Made by a program: the position numbers and the translations under genes. Below, in pieces: positions 33,704 through 34,419 of a DNA stretch of 34,419 bases. The DNA is taken from assembly GCA_001792535.1 (NCBI GenBank), contig MGGS01000004.1:1-34419 (forward strand). Reading direction: 5' to 3'. Numbering within the stretch: position 1 is the first letter of the stretch; each line of letters begins with the position of its first letter. The notes beneath the pieces are model-generated. The model had not been told where the DNA came from. It did not search any database and was given only the letters and a program-made list of their open reading frames with translations. This stretch comes from Candidatus Woesebacteria bacterium RIFCSPHIGHO2_02_FULL_42_20. Its GTDB lineage: Bacteria; Patescibacteriota; Microgenomatia; UBA8517.

Positions 33704-34419
33704 ATGACCAAAAACTCAAAAGGCTCTATTTCTTTTTTAAAAGAAATTCAGAATGTTTGTTCTTCGAGCATTATCCATAAATTGTGGTTGGGATCTGTAA
33801 TATTCAGAGTTGCGATATTTATTTTTGGTGTTACACTGCTACTTTTTTTTCTGATTTCAATTACGATACTTAAGGGTTTCCAATCTGCCCTTCTCACGCC
33901 CCCACAAACATTTACAGCGATCCAAACTCCCACAATCAATCCTACAGAAAACCAGGTACCAGATGGTAACCTGGAAAACTGGAAAACATATACAGACTTA
34001 AAATGGAAATACCAAGTCAGTTACCCTGCAAGTTGGGAGGAACCAAGAGAAACTCATCCAGTCTCCGATTACACTGTGGGGTTCATTAGTTCTGACAGAG
34101 ACAGTAACACCTTTAAAGCCGAGACTCCTGGCGCACCCACCTACGTTCTATATATTACTGTCTACCGGAAAACAAAATCTACGCTGGAAGAAGAATCCAA
34201 ATTGAGGGGGGCAGAAGTTCCCCAATGCGCTTTGGGTGACCCGTGCCCACCCTTCCCACCAAAAGAGATAATCAAAAAATCAAACAGCCGATTCAAGGAA
34301 TACTATTCTGTCTTAACCTCGAGCAACTTAAAACATACCATCATCCCTCTACCATCCGACGACCGGTATTATGTAGATATTTGGACTTGGTACACATGGC
34401 CCGAGAACGATTCGGGTCT
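33704..34419 (+). CDS. PsbP-like domain membrane-anchored protein (paralog 4), truncated by window end
   Basis: MTKNSKGSISFLKEIQ…, TM, NPTENQVPDGNLENWKTYTDLKWKYQVSYPASWEEP…; open to window end. Confidence 0.6.
   Translation, partial: MTKNSKGSISFLKEIQNVCSSSIIHKLWLGSVIFRVAIFIFGVTLLLFFLISITILKGFQSALLTPPQTFTAIQTPTINPTENQVPDGNLENWKTYTDLKWKYQVSYPASWEEPRETHPVSDYTVGFISSDRDSNTFKAETPGAPTYVLYITVYRKTKSTLEEESKLRGAEVPQCALGDPCPPFPPKEIIKKSNSRFKEYYSVLTSSNLKHTIIPLPSDDRYYVDIWTWYTWPENDSG
33947..33990 (+). repeat. 44-bp palindrome-containing repeat, copy 2
   Basis: 42/44 identical to 31968-32011. Confidence 0.75.

Noticed and set aside
1-34419. CRISPR array or transposase-bearing IS element
   Set aside because: No regularly spaced repeats and no transposase ORF seen; the repeats found are short and dispersed.

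Overview
Gene-dense window on a compact bacterial genome. The gene content and style (class II NrdJ + NrdR, DUF5667-like protein, VirD4/TraD-like ATPase, small intergenic gaps, many 4-36 nt overlaps) look like Patescibacteria/CPR, possibly Microgenomates. That assignment is inference. Supported genes: Fpg/MutM, a GT4 glycosyltransferase, a PolA-type 5'-3' exonuclease, FtsH, a tRNA-binding OB protein, TrpS, FtsB/DivIC, a Xer-like recombinase, a VirD4-like ATPase, a PduO-type corrinoid adenosyltransferase, NrdJ/NrdR, NUDIX, CPBP protease, PBP1A, a class A beta-lactamase-like hydrolase, a 2-hydroxyacid dehydrogenase, a PfkB kinase coupled to class I FBP aldolase, two clan-AA aspartic protease-like proteins, three PIN-domain toxin-antitoxin modules and three tRNAs (two CAT, one TAT). 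The right end is a cluster of membrane-anchored PsbP-like / cysteine-rich paralogs. The most interesting signal is a set of short, often palindromic repeat elements sitting in frame inside conserved genes (mutM x2, exonuclease x2, nrdJ, tRNA-binding protein, a pilin-like gene, PsbP-like paralogs). Three of them are flanked by direct repeats resembling target-site duplications. Other notable signals are -10 boxes 6-12 nt upstream of many start codons (leaderless transcription), a structured ~90 nt intergenic element next to nrdJ, a tRNA-Ile(UAU), and a CAT tRNA with an abnormal T-loop. All calls come from reading the sequence and supplied ORFs; no searches were run.
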